A program made the translations under genes and the position numbers. DNA of 64,000 nt from Cutaneotrichosporon cavernicola. Lineage: Eukaryota; Basidiomycota; Tremellomycetes; Trichosporonales; Trichosporonaceae. This document shows positions 1 through 12,200 of the stretch, in pieces (positions within the stretch are counted from its first letter, which is position 1; every line of letters starts with the position of its first letter). The notes beneath the pieces are model-generated. The model ran no database searches, was not told the DNA's origin, and was given only the letters and a program-made list of their open reading frames with translations. The stretch is taken from positions 2,418,001 through 2,482,000 of the forward strand of contig NC_083396.1 in the NCBI RefSeq assembly GCF_030864355.1, written 5' to 3'.

Positions 1-2438
1 CTCCACCCCGGGATGTGGGGCGACCACGGGCCCGTTGTTGCCGTAGCGTAAGCTGTCGCGGACAGACAAGTAGCTGACAACAGAACCCTCTCACCGGAGT
101 CTGGACGCACCCAAGCTCTCCTCGCCGTCTCGCTTGTCAGCCTACGTACTGGGCAGGCGTTCCGGCGCCTCGACATCGGCAATGGTGTCGCCGCCTCTGT
201 GTCTGCGTCCGCACGCGCTATTGTAATTGTAAGTTGCCGACGTGGCGGAGCTGATGGCAGACAATGTCGCACCCCTCACCCTCTATTCATGTCGTCAACA
301 AGGATCTTGAACCAATTGCGCCATCCGTAACCGGCCTTCCAGGTCACCCTCAGAGCTCGCTCCCTGTAGCCGCCCTCTCTGGCCGACTGATTGCCTACGC
401 CACGAGCGAACCAGCAGCAACATCCGGCCCGCATGGCCTTGGTTCGATCATTACTGCGTCCATGACCCGCCCTCGCATCAGCAGTGTTAGCAGCCAGGGC
501 TCGGGTTCAACAGCCGCGCCGCAGACTACTCAGGGCGCCATCCTCAACTCAGCCGTTGAGCTGGGTGGTGGCGTTGCGCGTGGGGTCTGGGCTGGTCTCA
601 AGGCCGGCGCAAAGGTCGCGAGCCAGGCTAGCTCTGGCCGCATGTCGTCGAGTGTGCCCAACGACCGTGTGCTGGAGAATGCTTCCCCTCCAGACCCAGA
701 CACGGCCGAGAACCGGCCCTTGGAGGATGGGACGGAGATCGCGCCTGCTAAACCGCTCGGCGGTGTGTGGATCAAGATCGTCGACCTGTTCCCCTGCTCA
801 TCCGCCGAGACTGAGCTTATCGCGCACTTCCGCATACCCCCTATCCGCCACTTTGTCCCAGCGATGCCAACACAAGGCGCTCGCTCCACCGTGGTTCGGA
901 ACCACCCTGTAGTGCTGCTCGACTTCTCTCCTGATGGCACAAGGCTCTTCGCGGCCCCAGCAGACGGCCGGGATTTCCATATCTTCGAGGTGCGACCTCG
1001 CGGCGCGATGCTCGCACGGCCTGGCCCGCCCAAGGGCGAAGTATGGGACACTTACGTCCTGCGCCGAGGCAACACGCCTGCCAACGTCGGCTCTGTTTCG
1101 TGGTCTCATGACGGTAGATATGTGGCGGTCGGAACTGGGCGAGGTACAATCCGTGAGTTGGCCAATTCGGCTGAACTGACAGCAGACGTCTTTCCTGTCT
1201 GCCCTGGTGGTGGCAAGCCGACTGCCGCAAGCCATGTACCATTGAAACTCACGAACGCGCACATCCTCCCACCACTCTCTGTCGAGATAGCGCCGTCCGC
1301 CCGCATTCGTCCATACCGAACGGCCTCATCTGAGAACTTGAAGGAGAAGGCGGAGGCAGAGACCCCAAGCGGGAAAGCGGTCGCAACGTTCACGGCCCTC
1401 CGCGTCCACCCTCTGGGGAAGGGGACGCTCTGCCAGGACATTGCAATTTTCCGCACGGCCAAGGCAGAGCTCGACCTCGCTCGTCTAGCCGTGCACCAGA
1501 TCGCGCCTAGGTTGGCGAGTCCGCCGGCTGAGGCTCATCGCCGGCTCAGCAGTAACTTGACTGAGATGATGCGGCAGAAGGCAGGTCTGCGTAGCGAGAG
1601 CGATCTCGACGTCAAGTCGGCCGTCATGGCGCGCTGGGCGCTGCCAGTGGGCGGCGGCGGGCCCGAGGACGTCGTGGCGCTCCCTCCTATTAAACAGTCG
1701 TCGAAGCCTGCGTACACCAGCACTCGGGAGAGCGGCCGAGCCAACATCCACCACGCCGAGATCCGCACCCACAGCACCAGTCCCAGGATCCTCCCATCCT
1801 CAATCTACCTCTCGCACCAGGTCGAGTTCTACTCTGCGATCCCGACGGACGAGTTCTCACCCCTCTCAGTGCTCGACAAGGTAGCGAGAACGCGACGCCT
1901 TGTGTTCCGACCCGAAGTGGAGGTTCACCGGCCCACGACGCCTGATACTGGCTCGTTCGACGAGCCTCTCAGCTCCGCACTACATTCGATGATGGACTCG
2001 CGCCCATCTCCGCAGTTACCAGCGCTGCCGAACGGCTCGCCCTCCAAAGCGGGTCTTTGGGGCTCGATTCCGGTCCGGCGAGCTGCCGCCAACTTGAACG
2101 AGGGTATTGACGCCGTGCGACGCGAGTACGCGCGCGCGCAGAGGCGCAGGCGGAGTGCAGTGGGTGGTACACCACTATCGTTCGAGGACGACACGGTATT
2201 CGCGACGATCGAGGACGATGCGAGCTCGGCACCGAGCTCGGACCCCCTACCCCCCACGGAAGGGGGGAACACGGACACTGAATGGGGGGATAGATGGGAG
2301 GACGAGTATCGTCAGGCGGTGGAAGATGATGGCGGCGCCGAGGACCTCGTGCTGGGGCTGATGGACGAGGAGGAGGACGAGCGGAGACGGTGGGAGAACC
2401 GGCAGAAGGAGCTCAAGAAGGAGTACGTCAAGGAGTAG
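1..2438 (+). CDS. BCAS3-like WD40/autophagy protein (5' end missing)
   Basis: The gene runs in from the left edge. I read four exons: 1-47, 84-228, 261-1152 and 1186-2438 (stop TAG), about 778 residues. The introns are 36, 32 and 33 nt, each starting GTAAG or GTGAG and ending CAG, and codon phase is kept at every junction. Joining them restores a WD40-type propeller: GPVVAV, then RTGQAF, then DFSPDGTRLF, then SWSHDGRYVAVGTGRGT running into IHVFPV across the third junction. The order of propeller followed by an H-V-F-P step and a long polar tail is that of BCAS3, a PI3P-linked phagophore protein of animals and plants that has fungal homologues. The C-terminal third is low-complexity, ending acidic then basic (DEEEDERRR). 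The third intron is 33 nt with no in-frame stop, so its retention would only add 11 residues. Family call is confident; the cellular role here is inference. An Atg18-like relative is the alternative. Confidence 0.8.
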
Positions 2439-3000
2439 CGGGGGTGTTGAGGGCTAGGATGTAGCGTGGAGTGTCAGCCAGTCCGAAGAATAAGCATAAA
2501 CTCCCCAATCACCATTATGTCATGGCATGTATGTGCATTACTCTTGCGTTCGTCGGAAGTGATCGTCTTTGGCTTGAGAGGGGATGGGCATCAGTGTCGC
2601 GGTGAGGGGCATGGTGGGGTGATATCTGGAAGCGCTGTTCATATGGTGTGGTAAACCCTGCTGTGACAAAGTGATGGCTCGAGAAATGGCTATAGGGTGA
2701 CTGAAATGTCAGACGAACACCATCTGGCGTGCCATAGCATTGTTCAATAAAAAGGTTGCACACTGCTGTGCGGGTGGTGATCACGCATCGTTATCACAGC
2801 GATGTTCACATTAGCAAGATCCGTCCTCAGCCCACTCACCATCCACGATCTTCATAGTACTGTGCTCAGAGAATGCATGTAGCTCGCCTGCTCGACAAGG
2901 TTGCTGGCTCTACAAGAGCTTAACAGTCAGTTCTCATGTCGCTCCCAGCTCCCAGTTTCTTATATCACCACAATGCAACTACGATCTACAACTGACCGGC
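2439..3000. other. Convergent 3' spacer between BCAS3-like gene and ALA1
   Basis: No credible reading frame. It holds the 3' UTRs of two converging genes. An AATAAA polyadenylation-like hexamer lies at 2746-2751 on the plus strand, about 310 nt after the stop of the upstream gene. Confidence 0.6.
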
Positions 3001-6000
3001 CTACGCCTCGACCTTGTCCTTGTACATCTTGGTGGCAGCCGCGACCGCCTCGCCGACCTTGTCGAGGTTGGAGCCGACACCAGTCGCGCTCTCGGGCTTA
3101 CCGCCGCCCTTGCCACCGAGGACCTTGGACACCTCGGCGAGCCAGAGCTTGCAGTCGAACGCCTTGCTCACTGTCGCCTTGGGGAGGGCGTTAGTGTGCG
3201 CGACCTTGCCAGCCGCCTGGTCCGTGCTGATGATGTACGCCGCCTTGCCGGCCTTTGTCGCGGCAGCAGTGCCGGCCTGCAGGACCTTGGGGTTGGAGCC
3301 GAGGTCGAAGGCGCCGACAAAGACGTTCTCGTTGGGGTTCTCAGCGAAGAACTTGATCACGGCGTCGGTGAGCACCTTCTGGTCCGCGGCCATCTGGGCC
3401 TTCTGAGCCGCCGCGAGCTCCTGGGTCAGCTTGGAGTGACGCTCAGCCAGGCGGTGCTTCGTGAGGAGCCCGACGCCGGCCTGGTCAAGCTCGGGAATGA
3501 AGGGCTTGAGAGCCGCCTCGCGCTCCTTGCCCTCGAGTCCTCCAATACGCTCAAGCTTCTTCGCAAACTCGGCGCCCTTGCGCTGCACGTCCGCAGCCTC
3601 GTGCCCAGTCACGGCGACAATCCGGCGAATGCCCTTGGCAATCGAGCCCTCCTCGATGATGACAAAGTCCTTGATCTCGTCCGTCTTCTTGACGTGCGTG
3701 CCACCGCAGAACTCGATCGACGACTCAGCCCACTTGGGATTGGAAAGGTCCTTCTCAACCTCGTTCAAGTCAAATTCGATCGACACGACGCGCACAGGGT
3801 CCGGGTACCGCTCGCCGAAGACGGCGCGCAGCCCAGGGATCTGGCGGGCGATCTCGAGAGGAAGCTCCTTCGAGTACACTGGTGCCGCCTTCTTGATCCA
3901 CTCGTTACAGATGGCCTCGACCTGGCCGAGCTCAGCCGGTACAATCGCCTTGTTGTGCGAGAAGTCAAAACGCAGGCGGTTGGGTGCAACAAGCGATCCC
4001 TTCTGGTCAATGTCACCGGGGAGCACCCTGCGCAGAGCGTAGTTGAGGATGTGGGTACCGGTGTGGTTGTTGCGCAATGGCCAGCGGCGCAGCTCGTCGT
4101 AGTTGGCAATCACTTCATCGTCGACCTTAAGCTCGCCCTCGGACAGGGTGCCGACGTGCAGTACGTAGCCGTTGTACACCTGCACGTCCTCGACCTTGAA
4201 CTCGGCCTGGCCGTCGATGGCAATCACACCAGTGTCGTACTCCTGGCCACCAGACTCGGCATAGAAGTTGGTCTTGTCGAGCAGGATGCCAAACGCCTCG
4301 CCCTCTGGCAGCTCCTTGGTTGACTTGACAAACTTGCCGTTCTGGTAGATGGCCTTGATCTTGGCCTCGACATCGCCGCGCTCAAACTTGGCGTCGTCGT
4401 CGGTCTTGGGAACGGCGTCGTTGGCCTCAAGCGCACCGAGGTCGTGGACGTCGAGCTTGACACCACCAGCAGCCGCCTTCTTGCTACCAGCCTTGGACGC
4501 CTCGAGCGACTTGAGGCGAGCCTCCTCGAACGCCTTCTCGTCGATCTTGAGGCCACGCTCCTCGGCCATGATCTGGGTCAGGTCGACGGGGAAGCCGTAG
4601 GTGTCGTACAGACGCCAGGTGTCGCGGCCCTGGAGGGTCTTGGTGCCATCCGAAACCGCCGCCTCAGCGTACTTGTTGAACAGGACCTCGCCGCGCTTGA
4701 GAGTTCTTGCGAATGACTGCTCCTCCTCATCAAGGATCTCCTTAAGCTCAGGAATCTTCTTGGTCACCTCGGGGAAGATCTCCTTGAGGGTCTCGACGGT
4801 GGTGTCGACAAGCGAGGAAAAGAAAGTGCCAATCTCGACGTTGAACTTGTTGCTCGCGTAGCGCACACCGCGGCGGAGAATGCGGCGGAGAACGTAGCCA
4901 CGGCCGTCCTTGTCAGGCACACCACCGTCCGAGATGGCGATGGTGAGGGTACGGATGTGGTCCGCGATGACACGGTACGCAGTGTCAATATCGCCCTCGT
5001 CCTCGGCGCCGAGCTTGCCCTGGTACTCGCGGGCGTTGGTAAGCTCCTGGATCTTCTTGAAGATGGGCAGGAAGACGTCCGTGTCGTAGTTGGAGCGGAC
5101 GTCGTGGAGGACCGAAACGAGACGCTCAAAGCCCATACCAGTGTCGATGTGCTTGGCCGGGAGGGAGCGGAGGTCGCCGTTGGCCTCACGGTTGTACTGG
5201 ATGAAAACGTTGTTCCAGATCTCGAGGACGTCTGGGTCGTCCATGTTGACGAGGTGCGCGGCGTTACGTCCGCCGATGCGGTCAAAGTGAATCTCAGAGC
5301 AGGGTCCGCAAGGGCCTGTAGCACCCATCTCTGCCTGTTAGCCCCAAAGGCATACTGAACAGCTGATCACCACTCACCCCAGAAGTTGTCCTGGGCGTTG
5401 CCGGAAAGGATGTTGCTCTCCGGCACACCCATGTCGCGCCAGATCTGCCTGCATACGTTAGTTACGCACTGTGTGGCGGCAGTAACTCACTTTGTCTCGA
5501 GGTCAGGCTCCAGGCCCTGCGCGGCGTCGCCCTCAAAGTAGGTCACGTAAAGACGGTCCTTGGGAAGACCGTAGACACGGGTGAGAAGGTCCCACGCCAT
5601 CGTGATGGCGCCGACCTTGAAGTAGTTGCCGAACGACCAGTTGCCAAGCATCTCAAAGAAGGTGTGGTGGTACGTGTCCTTGCCGACGTCGTCAAGATCT
5701 GGTATCAGTGATTAGTTATCTCGGCCATGTCCGAGTCGCTCCTGCGCCACTCTGCGCCGAGCGCCACAAAGTATCAGAGTGGCGGCTAGCTAGAGTCGCC
5801 TCTTGGAAACCACGCACCGTTGTGCTTGCCACCAGCGCGGATGCACTTCTGCGAGTTGACCGCGCGGATGAGCTTGGACAGATCCGACTTGGGGTCGGCC
5901 GTGCCGAGGAACAGCGGCTTGTACTGGTTCATACCCTTTTGTCAGTCTGTTTGTCATCAGCTACACGCACGGCGTTGGCGAAAAGGAGTGTGTCGTCGTC

Positions 6001-6246
6001 AAACGGAATGGCGCCGCTCGAGGGCCAGAAGGTGTGCTCAAAGCCGGGGCTGTTGACAAAGTAGTCAATAAAGGTCTGGCGGACCTTGGAGGCCGGCCAG
6101 TCCTCCGGGGAGGGCCACTTGGCGGGCGGCGTCGAAGGAACGTCAGGCTTGGAGTTTGCCATCGACATGGTTGGGCGGAGGGATATGGAGAATGTGCGGG
6201 TGTAAAGAGAAGTCGTCAGAGGACGAAGGGCGCGAGCAAAGAGCAT
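3001..6246 (-). CDS. ALA1: Alanyl-tRNA synthetase, probably both mitochondrial and cytosolic
   Basis: Five exons on the minus strand: 6246-5971, 5935-5818, 5698-5491, 5448-5378 and 5330-3001, giving 1000 residues. The family signatures run through all junctions: the class II catalytic region ([46 protein letters not shown]), the editing domain zinc residues HTGTH (about residue 647) and CGGTH (about 766), then the C-Ala tail. The enzyme charges tRNA-Ala. Two possible starts: an ATG at 6246 opens a 26-residue Arg/Ser/Thr-rich, acid-free leader ([12 protein letters not shown]...), a typical mitochondrial presequence. ATGs at 6168 and 6162 open a 972-974 residue form without it. Leaky scanning or two transcript starts would serve both compartments, as the single ALA1 gene does in budding yeast. 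The 119-nt second intron is longer than its 35-47 nt neighbours. Confidence 0.95.
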
Positions 6247-6524
6247 ACACTGCTCCTGGGAAAGGCCGCGCTGGTGAAAGGGACTGAGAGTAAGGTAGGG
6301 AAGGAAGAGAGTGGGTGGTGGCGAGAGGCGACTTTTGGTTGTTGTGAGGAGCGTAATAAAGTCTGACTGGCTTGGAGGTGCGATGTGTCCCACCATCCAT
6401 CCCACCTGGATATTCTAGGTCCCGTGGCCCATGGGCTAGTGGCAGATGAGCATTATGAGTGGTAACCAATACGACTCGCATCCGACTCGGACAATTCTTC
6501 AACGTGGTTTGCACGCGAACTAAA

Positions 6525-6532
6525 TCACGTGA
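6525..6532. promoter_or_regulatory. TCACGTGA palindrome upstream of ALA1
   Basis: A perfect 8-bp palindrome centred on CACGTG (E-box type, the site class bound by bHLH factors such as Cbf1/Pho4), about 280 bp before the AlaRS start. The same core lies upstream of several other genes in the window. Confidence 0.4.
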
Positions 6533-7548
6533 CTTTCCACGCGAGCTTATCAAACCACTTGTCATACTCACATGAAACTTGAGCTCACGCTTTGATCATT
6601 GCTTCAGGTCGGCAAAGCGGAGCAACCCCTGTTTCGGCGCGCTCAGAGCTCTTTCGGAGGGCACAGCTGTGACAGTGCGGTAGGGACACAGGGCAAGTTG
6701 AGTTTGGACATGTGCACTGACGTGTTCAACTCCGGCCTGACCGCAAGCCGTAGTCTGGTCCCCGTAACGCGGTGCGATCCATTGTATGTTATAGTGACCC
6801 GTGCATCTCACGCCAGCAGGTGGCAGTCGAGGGTTGGTGAAGACGTACATGAGCTCAGCGTCTGTGGCATAGTCGAGGTCGAGGGGTTGGACGTAGAGAG
6901 TAAAGGAGATGGCATGTGGAGACGGTACGCCCCTGCTGCCCTTAGGCTTTCCTAGCTGACTAGCTGTCGATAGACGATGCGTGGTTCATGGATCCCGACT
7001 CTTCACCGACCGGGCAGAAGGTTCAAGTAGTGTGCTGCACGTGTTGCACGGCTTGCGTTGACATGTCTACATGCGAGTTTCTTAATCTGATGGCTGGAAG
7101 TGGTTTGTAACTGGTAGCATCCAACCCACCTAACCCCTGGCGCCGCATCTGCCACGCGCCACACGCGACACGCGTAGTATCTCAACTGACGAGCTGACGA
7201 GCTGTCCCGGATCCAATCTTCCCGGCAGCCCTTTCTGTTGACCCTTTTCTGGCCCTCTTATGCTCATCCAGCGGGCGTCCTTGCACCTGAGGTACACGAA
7301 TGCCAGAGCTTGGGTCTTGTGCGAATAAGTTGAAAGAACGCACGGGATGTCATATGAGACGGCAGGAGAAGATGCCGTATTCCACGGTGGGGTTGGGTCT
7401 GCCTGCATCGATGACATGCGCGACACGTCACCCCACCAATTCGTCCACCTTGACAGGATTGAAGATTCAACAATCAAACAATAGCACTTGAACATGGGTG
7501 TTAAGCTCTGGTGTGGTCTCGTTGCCGAATACATATGTATGGATTGTT

Positions 7549-7580
7549 GTTTGCTTGTTTGTTTCTTTGTTTCTTTGTTT
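7549..7580. repeat. TTTG/TTTC tetranucleotide repeat
   Basis: Imperfect tandem repeat of TTTG and TTTC units in non-coding DNA. Confidence 0.7.
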
Positions 7581-7903
7581 ACGCTGAATAGAATGAGGCT
7601 TGGGATTTTGGATTAGGCTGGGATCCGCTGGGAGGGTTGGAAGCAAGTTAATCAAGTGAGCTAGGCATGAGGACGTGAGGGTTGCGAGGGTTAGCATATA
7701 GATCTAGACACTGGCGCTCCACAGGTCACAACTCAAAAGCACATAGCCCACGGATCATGAAGGGAATGGAGGCCACATGCCAAAAGGATTATCAGTACTC
7801 ATCACCCAGAGTTGAGTATGTATCTAGGTTGTGCCTAGACACTGGACAAACATTCCTCTGCTCTGATGCCATTTCATGACCCGACCTTTACCCTATCGGG
7901 GAC

Positions 7904-7920
7904 AAACCCTGTAAGGGTTT
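7904..7920. repeat. Perfect 7-bp inverted repeat
   Basis: AAACCCT, a GTA spacer, then AGGGTTT: a perfect 7-bp stem with a 3-nt loop in intergenic DNA. Role unknown; it may be chance. Confidence 0.5.
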
Positions 7921-8630
7921 GACCTCTGTACGGTAGGCGCGGTAGGGATCCCTGTTTTCCTTAGTTCATAGCTCATGGCTCATGGCTCACCCAATACACC
8001 CAAAGGACCCATTACACCCAAAGCCCAACAGTAGAGACTCCTTTCATGCCCTCAAGCTTTGCCATTCGACAGTCTACCCTAAGCAACCCATAGGTTACCC
8101 TGGGCAGGCTACCTTTGGCCACCCTAACCACATAGGATTCCTGCCACGAGTGCAACGAGCGAATGAGCGGCATGAGCAAAGCACCCCACCCAAACCAACT
8201 GTTGACCCACACCCATCCACCTGGTACAATGGTGCAGGTGCGGCCACCACCGTGGACAGTCAACCAACATGCATCACCAAAGCAGTCCTCAGGCAACTGC
8301 TTCTATGCGCTGTCCACTCTAAGCTGTACAGGATACAGAATAGAATACTGTAGTACACTCAAACCAAACCTCACTCTAACATCACTAGTCATTGTCATTC
8401 ACCCCTCTCCTTTACTACTTTTGACCTTTGGAATCTATTGGATCATTGCATCCTCACACAGGTCATTCACATCCCATCACATCTCATTACAGCCCACCAT
8501 TCCAACCATTCTCCCCATCGACCTCGTCTACCCATCTACCCATTTAATCCACATCCACATCTCTCTATCGTCTACGCCCCTCCTACACTGGCGTTAGTTG
8601 CCGTCTACTCGCTTCCCTCCCTCATCCCCT

Positions 8631-8648
8631 CCCCCCCCCCCCCCCCCC
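8631..8648. repeat. Poly-C run (18 nt)
   Basis: Eighteen consecutive C residues in the pyrimidine-rich leader/promoter of the LIM-RhoGAP gene. Length is likely to vary between isolates and to be error-prone in sequencing. Confidence 0.85.
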
Positions 8649-9257
8649 TCCCTTCCCTCCCTTCCGCCCCATCGTACTCGCGACATTGTTAGCTTCCATC
8701 ACTCGACAAGTCTCGATCCACACATAAACACTTGGTCGTCACTCTTGCCCTCATCTCGCACCGTCCTTTCTCTCCCTCACTTTAGCCCACAAAGCCACAA
8801 ATCCCCTTTGCTTGTACGCGAGCACCGACGCATTGCACCACTTTATCGCAAAGGCCCGTGCATACGACACAAACCCCGGCAACCCGATCCTCACTCGCTC
8901 TGCTCACTCTCGGCCATTCCACCCACTTGCCTGTCTGTTTCCCCCCTGTTTCCCCCCCTTTTTACCGCGTCGTCGCTTGTGACATTCAATCCTCACTTGA
9001 ACATCTCGGTCGATTTGCTTGTTGGCCTCTATACCACCATCCTCATCACTTGCACTCTACTTGGCCACGACATTGGCGCGCACGCACAGCCCTCATACCA
9101 CACTCTCCACCGACGTTTCTCAACCCACCATTCCTCCAGAGTCCCTCGTCCTACCCCATCGCCTCCAACCTCACACACTGTGCGCGCCCTCTGCACTGCT
9201 CTGCTTGCCACCTAGACGGCTCCTAGCCTTCTACCGCAGGTCATCTACCACGGACAC

Positions 9258-12200
9258 ATGACCTCGCCCACACACAACGGCCCCGTTTCAAACCGCGACA
9301 CGGCCGCTGTCCTGGCAAGCAGTGGCCCCAGCGGTAGCCGCAGTGGTAGACTGAACCAGGCTACTGGAGCTTTCACCGACATGTCGTCGTCGGGCAGGAC
9401 CACGGCTGACAGACTCAGCAGACCCTCCAACGACAACATGGGAGGTGCATCGGGATCGCGCCGCCCATCTGCCAACTCGATTCAATCCAGCCATCACTCT
9501 AACTCTACCTCGCCGCATCTCGTCTCCAATCCGCCACTCTCACCGGTGTCAGTCTCGTCATCCTCGACCTATCCATGGATGACACCGCGTGAGCACGGCG
9601 ACCCGAGCAGCGTTGGTGGCCAGTTCTCGTCCAGTCCTCAAGCCACTCTCGCTCAACTTCCCCAGCACAACCAGCTCCCCTCACCAATGGAACAGCCCCG
9701 TAAACACTATAATCTTCCACGGATTACAACGCCCAACGACCGCAACGTTCGGTCGCCGGGCGTTGATGTCACGGAGGACGGCGTCTCGCGCAGCGCACCC
9801 CCTCTCTCAAGTCCACTTACTGGTCCCGCGTTGGCATTCGCTGCAACTCCCTTACGCTCGGCCTCTGACCCATCACGAGCTGGTGACCAAGGGTCAGGCA
9901 AAAGCTCACCTTTGACCTCCCCAGCTGCTGGTGACCCCGACCTTCCAGCTGCTCACATCAAGTCACGATCACAAGATGGCTCCGGCTTAACACCACGACG
10001 AGGGTCGTCGTTAACAAACATGGCTGCAGCCATGGAGCAACAGTCAAGGCGATCGGAGACGCCGACTTCCATCTTGTCGTCTCAACAGGCCACGCCCTTG
10101 CAAATACAGCAACATTCAGCACTAGGCCCGAATCCTAAGCGTTCAGGATCCACGACCAATTGTGCAGCATGCGACCAAGCCGTGCATGGCCCCTTTGTCC
10201 GAGCTCTGCACAAGGTCTACCACACGGACTGCTTCCGCTGCAAGGTACGCCGTTACGTGACACGAGCTGACCCTCACAGGACTGTCGCGAGGTTGTCGCG
10301 CAAAAGTTCTTTCCGATCGAAGAGGATGGGGGTTTGTACCCCCTGTGCGTTCGCGATTACTTTGCACGCATTGGCTTAATCTGCGCCAAGTGCGACCAAG
10401 CGCTGCGGTCAAAGTACATCACAGCCTGTGGGAAAAAGTTCCACGTTGAGCACTTTTCGTGCTATGTCTGTGACAAGGTCTTTGGCGCCACCGACTGGTA
10501 TTATGAGCATGGCGGAAATGCCTGTGAGTATAGTTGATTTTGTTGGTGTGGCGAGCTGACGGGCAGACTGCCCCTACCACTACGCGATCGGCTTTGCGAA
10601 CAAATGTGTCGGTTGCGAGACGTCCATCTTGAGACATTTTGTTGAGATGAACCGCAACGGCATGGACGAATGTTGGCACCCAGAGTGCTACATGATCCAC
10701 AAGTTCTGGAAGGTCCGTCTGGCGTCGCGGAACTTTTCGACTCCGGCGCGCACGACGCCTGTTAGCTCCTCGCTCTCTCTAATGGAGATCACTGCCAAAG
10801 GCGGTGTGGAGCCCATGACCAACGACTCGGCGCCTCCGGCCAACACCACTCCGGGGTGGGACAATGAGGTGACTGCCGAAGAGCTCAAAGATCGGCAGAT
10901 AGCAATGGAGCTCAAGGTATCGCAGATCTGGCTCATCTTGTCGGGCTTTGAGGAGAGCTCAGCGGCGTGCATCAGCGAGATGCTTCGCGTGCTCAACGAA
11001 CACAAGCTCCTGGACGTCATTCTCGTGGCTGAGAGGTTGGTTCTCCATGTCGAGACCTTGTTCGCTGCCATCGACGACCTTCACGCACAATTTGCTATGG
11101 TTGGGGCCAAGGGTGAGTTGTTGGAGCTGGGTTGCGCACCGGATGCATCACTAACACCCCAGCCATGCCACATTCCCGAGAGGCGAAGCAACTCTGCAAA
11201 AGGCTTGTCAACTTCTTCCTTATGCTATCGGACGTGACGCCTCAGTCATTCCTCGACATGAAGGCCCTTCTGCTGCAGGTCATGCAACTGGCACATTATC
11301 TCAAGATCACGATCCGCATTGCGCTTACTAGCGCAATCAAGCTTGACCGCGAGCAGGCCAACCCCCAGGCCATGACAAATGCACTCGCAAGGTTGCATCT
11401 CTTGGCTCTTGACGGCGCAGATCCATCACTCCCGAAGCGTGGTGACCACCCGACACCTCCCAAGCCGTCGGACACTTGGACGGGGAACGAGTCGCCCGAG
11501 GAGATGGCGTGGCGCAGCTACGACTCGTTGACGCGGACGCCGCAGGGTTTCACTCCCAGTACACAGGGGCTGGCCTATGGATACCGCAGCCTGGCGCCCG
11601 AGATCACCGGCGAGACAACACTGCGTGGGCCACAAGACGACAACTTCAGTCCGAATTCTGGTTGTCCACGCTGCGGCGAAAGCGTCGAGGACGACTGCGT
11701 CCGCTTGGGCATGTGGAACCGGTGGCACTCACATTGTGTTGAGTGCGGGAACTGCGGTGACAATGCTGCCAACGTCAACATTCAGAACAGCCCTGGCGGG
11801 TTGGGGCCTTTGGCAGACGAAGGTTCGCATGAGGGATCTACTGCCCATGCTTCCGAAGCACCAGACAAGGCTCTTCACCAACGACGTCCGCCCCCTCGTG
11901 TGGGTGACTTCTTCTATGACCCTCCGCAGAAGAAGTATGGCCCTCCCGACCTCATTTGGTGCAATCTCCACCGCGCTGCCACAGCTGTGCCAGGCTTCGA
12001 GACGGTCTCACGTCTTGAGCAATATGTGTTTTTGGTCCACATTGGTCTCCGCCGTCTTTATCTGCACTTCCGGAACCATCACCACATTCCAAATAGCAAG
12101 TATCTCATCGTCATGCCGATGCTGACCTATTCAGTTAACTCACGGCACGAGTCGCACAATGTCAAGCGCGTCAAGTCGGTTACGCTTGACCGCAAGCTGT

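Larger units (their letters stand above)
6247..9257. other. 3-kb gene-poor region and long leader of the LIM-RhoGAP gene
   Basis: I find no supported gene here. The left part is the ALA1 promoter. From about 8340 the sequence is strongly pyrimidine-rich on the plus strand, consistent with a long 5' leader or promoter of the gene at 9258. A CT-rich run ending CCGCAG at 9235-9240 could be the end of a leader intron. All reading frames are short or start at non-ATG codons. Confidence 0.5.

Noticed and set aside
3196..4323. Long plus-strand frame (375 codons) opposite ALA1
   Set aside because: It mirrors the AlaRS coding strand in GC-rich DNA and has no recognisable domain. The AlaRS reading is certain.
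7904..7920. Telomere-like or terminator hairpin
   Set aside because: Only one AAACCCT/AGGGTTT unit, no tandem telomere repeats, and no gene ends beside it.
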